Assembly: GCA_943324925.2 (NCBI GenBank) | Contig: CALPNL020000028.1 | Span: forward strand, 1 to 15,017 | Direction of reading: 5' to 3' | Length of the DNA: 15,017 nucleotides | DNA from: Chitinophaga pinensis | Lineage (GTDB): Bacteria > Bacteroidota > Bacteroidia > Flavobacteriales > Flavobacteriaceae | Part shown: positions 13,982 to 15,017 of the stretch, one piece after another | Layout of the letters: each line of letters opens with the position of its first letter | Numbering within the stretch: position 1 is the first letter of the stretch | Notes under the pieces: generated by a model | Seen by the model: the letters and a program-made list of their open reading frames with translations, nothing else | Told to the model about the DNA's origin: nothing | Databases searched by the model: none | Translations under genes and position numbers: made by a program

Positions 13982-15017
13982 ATGAATAAATTATTTTTCC
14001 GATTATTAATTGTCTTAATGAGTTTATCCCTAATTGGGATAATATTAGTTCAAGTTTATTGGTTTAATTCTTCCTTTCAGAATAATGATGAGCAATTTCG
14101 TTTTCACGTTCAGCAAGCGATTGTAAATGTTTCAAATAAATTACAAAAAAGAGAAGCATACAGTTTTTATGATAAATACAATCGATTTAAGGATAGTACC
14201 GGAAAAGCGCCACAAAAGAAAGATTTATTAGAGTTTTATTATGTTCAAAAGAATACTCAAACTAATGAAACAATTATTTATTCTAACAGTATAATTGCGG
14301 AAGATTATTCAATTTCATCTTCTATTTTTAATAAAAAGGTTGATAGTTTTAAACTAAAGAGCTTTTCTACTAAAAGAACTACTGAAATTTACAATAATAA
14401 TAAAATTGATAACTCGTCTGTTCAAAATAGTATTATACCAGATTCTAAAGTTCAAAAATCAGGAAGCTTAGATCTATTAGATAATGCACAGTTTGAGATT
14501 TTCTTTAAAGATATTGCTTCAACAATGCCTATTCAAGAAAGAGTTTCCAACGACGCCCTTCAAAAATTATTGTTGAATGAGTTGGATGAGTTTGGTATTA
14601 AAACACCTTTTGAGTATGGAATATATAGTAATGGTTTAGCTACTAAAATTAAGTCTGAAAAGTTTAATTACGATAAACACAATACATATTCAATTCCTGT
14701 ATTCTCGGATAATGAAGGTACAAGTTCTTATCAATTATTGGTTAGTTTCCCACATAAAAAGACTTTTTTATTTTCGGAATTATTAGGAATTACTGTATTA
14801 TCAATAATTTTTACTTTAATAATAATTATTGCTTATTCTAGTGCTTTAAATCAATTGATACGTCAAAGACAAATTTCTGAAATCAAAACAGATTTCATAA
14901 ATAATATGACGCATGAATTTAAAACACCAATTGCAACTATTAATTTGGCTTTGGATGCGATTAAAAATCCAAAGATAATTGACGATAAAGAAAAAGTCCA
15001 GCGCTATCTACAAATGA
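13982..15017 (+). CDS. Membrane sensor histidine kinase (partial, runs off the right edge)
   Basis: This is the N-terminal 345 residues of a two-component sensor kinase. TM1 spans about residues 6-27, followed by a periplasmic sensor domain of about 235 residues rich in Asn, Ser and Lys (about 28-262), then TM2 at about 263-286. The HisKA dimerisation segment has the phospho-acceptor H311 in NNMTHEFKTPIATI. Only about 25 residues separate TM2 from the histidine, so there is no full HAMP linker. The ATP-binding domain lies beyond the window. The layout resembles RprX-type kinases of Bacteroidota, which are usually followed by an OmpR-type regulator; that is inference, since the next gene is not visible. 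A second start (M13) would shorten TM1, so the ATG at 13982 is preferred. Confidence 0.93.
   Translation, partial: MNKLFFRLLIVLMSLSLIGIILVQVYWFNSSFQNNDEQFRFHVQQAIVNVSNKLQKREAYSFYDKYNRFKDSTGKAPQKKDLLEFYYVQKNTQTNETIIYSNSIIAEDYSISSSIFNKKVDSFKLKSFSTKRTTEIYNNNKIDNSSVQNSIIPDSKVQKSGSLDLLDNAQFEIFFKDIASTMPIQERVSNDALQKLLLNELDEFGIKTPFEYGIYSNGLATKIKSEKFNYDKHNTYSIPVFSDNEGTSSYQLLVSFPHKKTFLFSELLGITVLSIIFTLIIIIAYSSALNQLIRQRQISEIKTDFINNMTHEFKTPIATINLALDAIKNPKIIDDKEKVQRYLQM

Noticed and set aside
1..15017. Mobile element, phage, defence or CRISPR content
   Set aside because: No transposase, integrase, nuclease, toxin or repeat-spacer pattern was seen; nearly all genes belong to core families with similar base use.

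Overview
The window looks like a core-genome segment of a flavobacterium (Bacteroidota, Flavobacteriaceae, probably Flavobacterium or a close relative). The evidence is the very AT-rich DNA, the absence of Shine-Dalgarno sites in front of nearly all genes, and Bacteroidota-type promoters (TTG/TTTG, a spacer of about 16-23 bp, then TAnnTTTG). It also carries families typical of this phylum (DUF6495, DUF6913, DUF4835, and a Bacteroidota-type RNA polymerase omega subunit). No tRNA, rRNA, CRISPR array, insertion sequence or other mobile element was seen, and no gene-free stretch exceeds 300 bases.

Layout: (1) 1-92 holds the last codons of an unknown upstream gene, a strong intrinsic terminator and a second hairpin. 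(2) 149-2693 (+) holds a DUF6495 protein and ligA (NAD-dependent DNA ligase), the latter behind an unusual promoter made of 8-bp repeats. (3) 2700-4412 (-) is a two-gene unit encoding the two halves of a UshA-like 5'-nucleotidase as separate proteins: a lipoprotein C-terminal domain and a Tat-type metallophosphatase. (4) 4460-5867 (+) holds a DUF6913 protein and dapA (lysine/diaminopimelate synthesis). (5) 5910-10929 (+) is a compact operon, bamD - rpoZ - coaBC - DUF4835 - recN, behind a near-consensus promoter and a perfect 18-bp palindrome in the leader. (6) 10995-12185 (+) is fabV (enoyl-ACP reductase), ended by a strong terminator. (7) 12332 to the right edge (+) holds a membrane-anchored family 2 glycosyltransferase overlapping coaE, then a histidine kinase cut by the window end.

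The genes are mainly housekeeping. coaBC and coaE supply three steps of coenzyme A synthesis, and FabV works on the acyl chains carried by the CoA-derived ACP cofactor. ligA and recN serve DNA joining and repair. bamD, dapA and the glycosyltransferase serve the envelope, and rpoZ serves transcription. I found no clear new multi-gene system. The points most worth a second look are the split 5'-nucleotidase, two substitutions at catalytic positions in the CoaC domain, the 8-bp-periodic ligA promoter, and the palindrome in the bamD leader.
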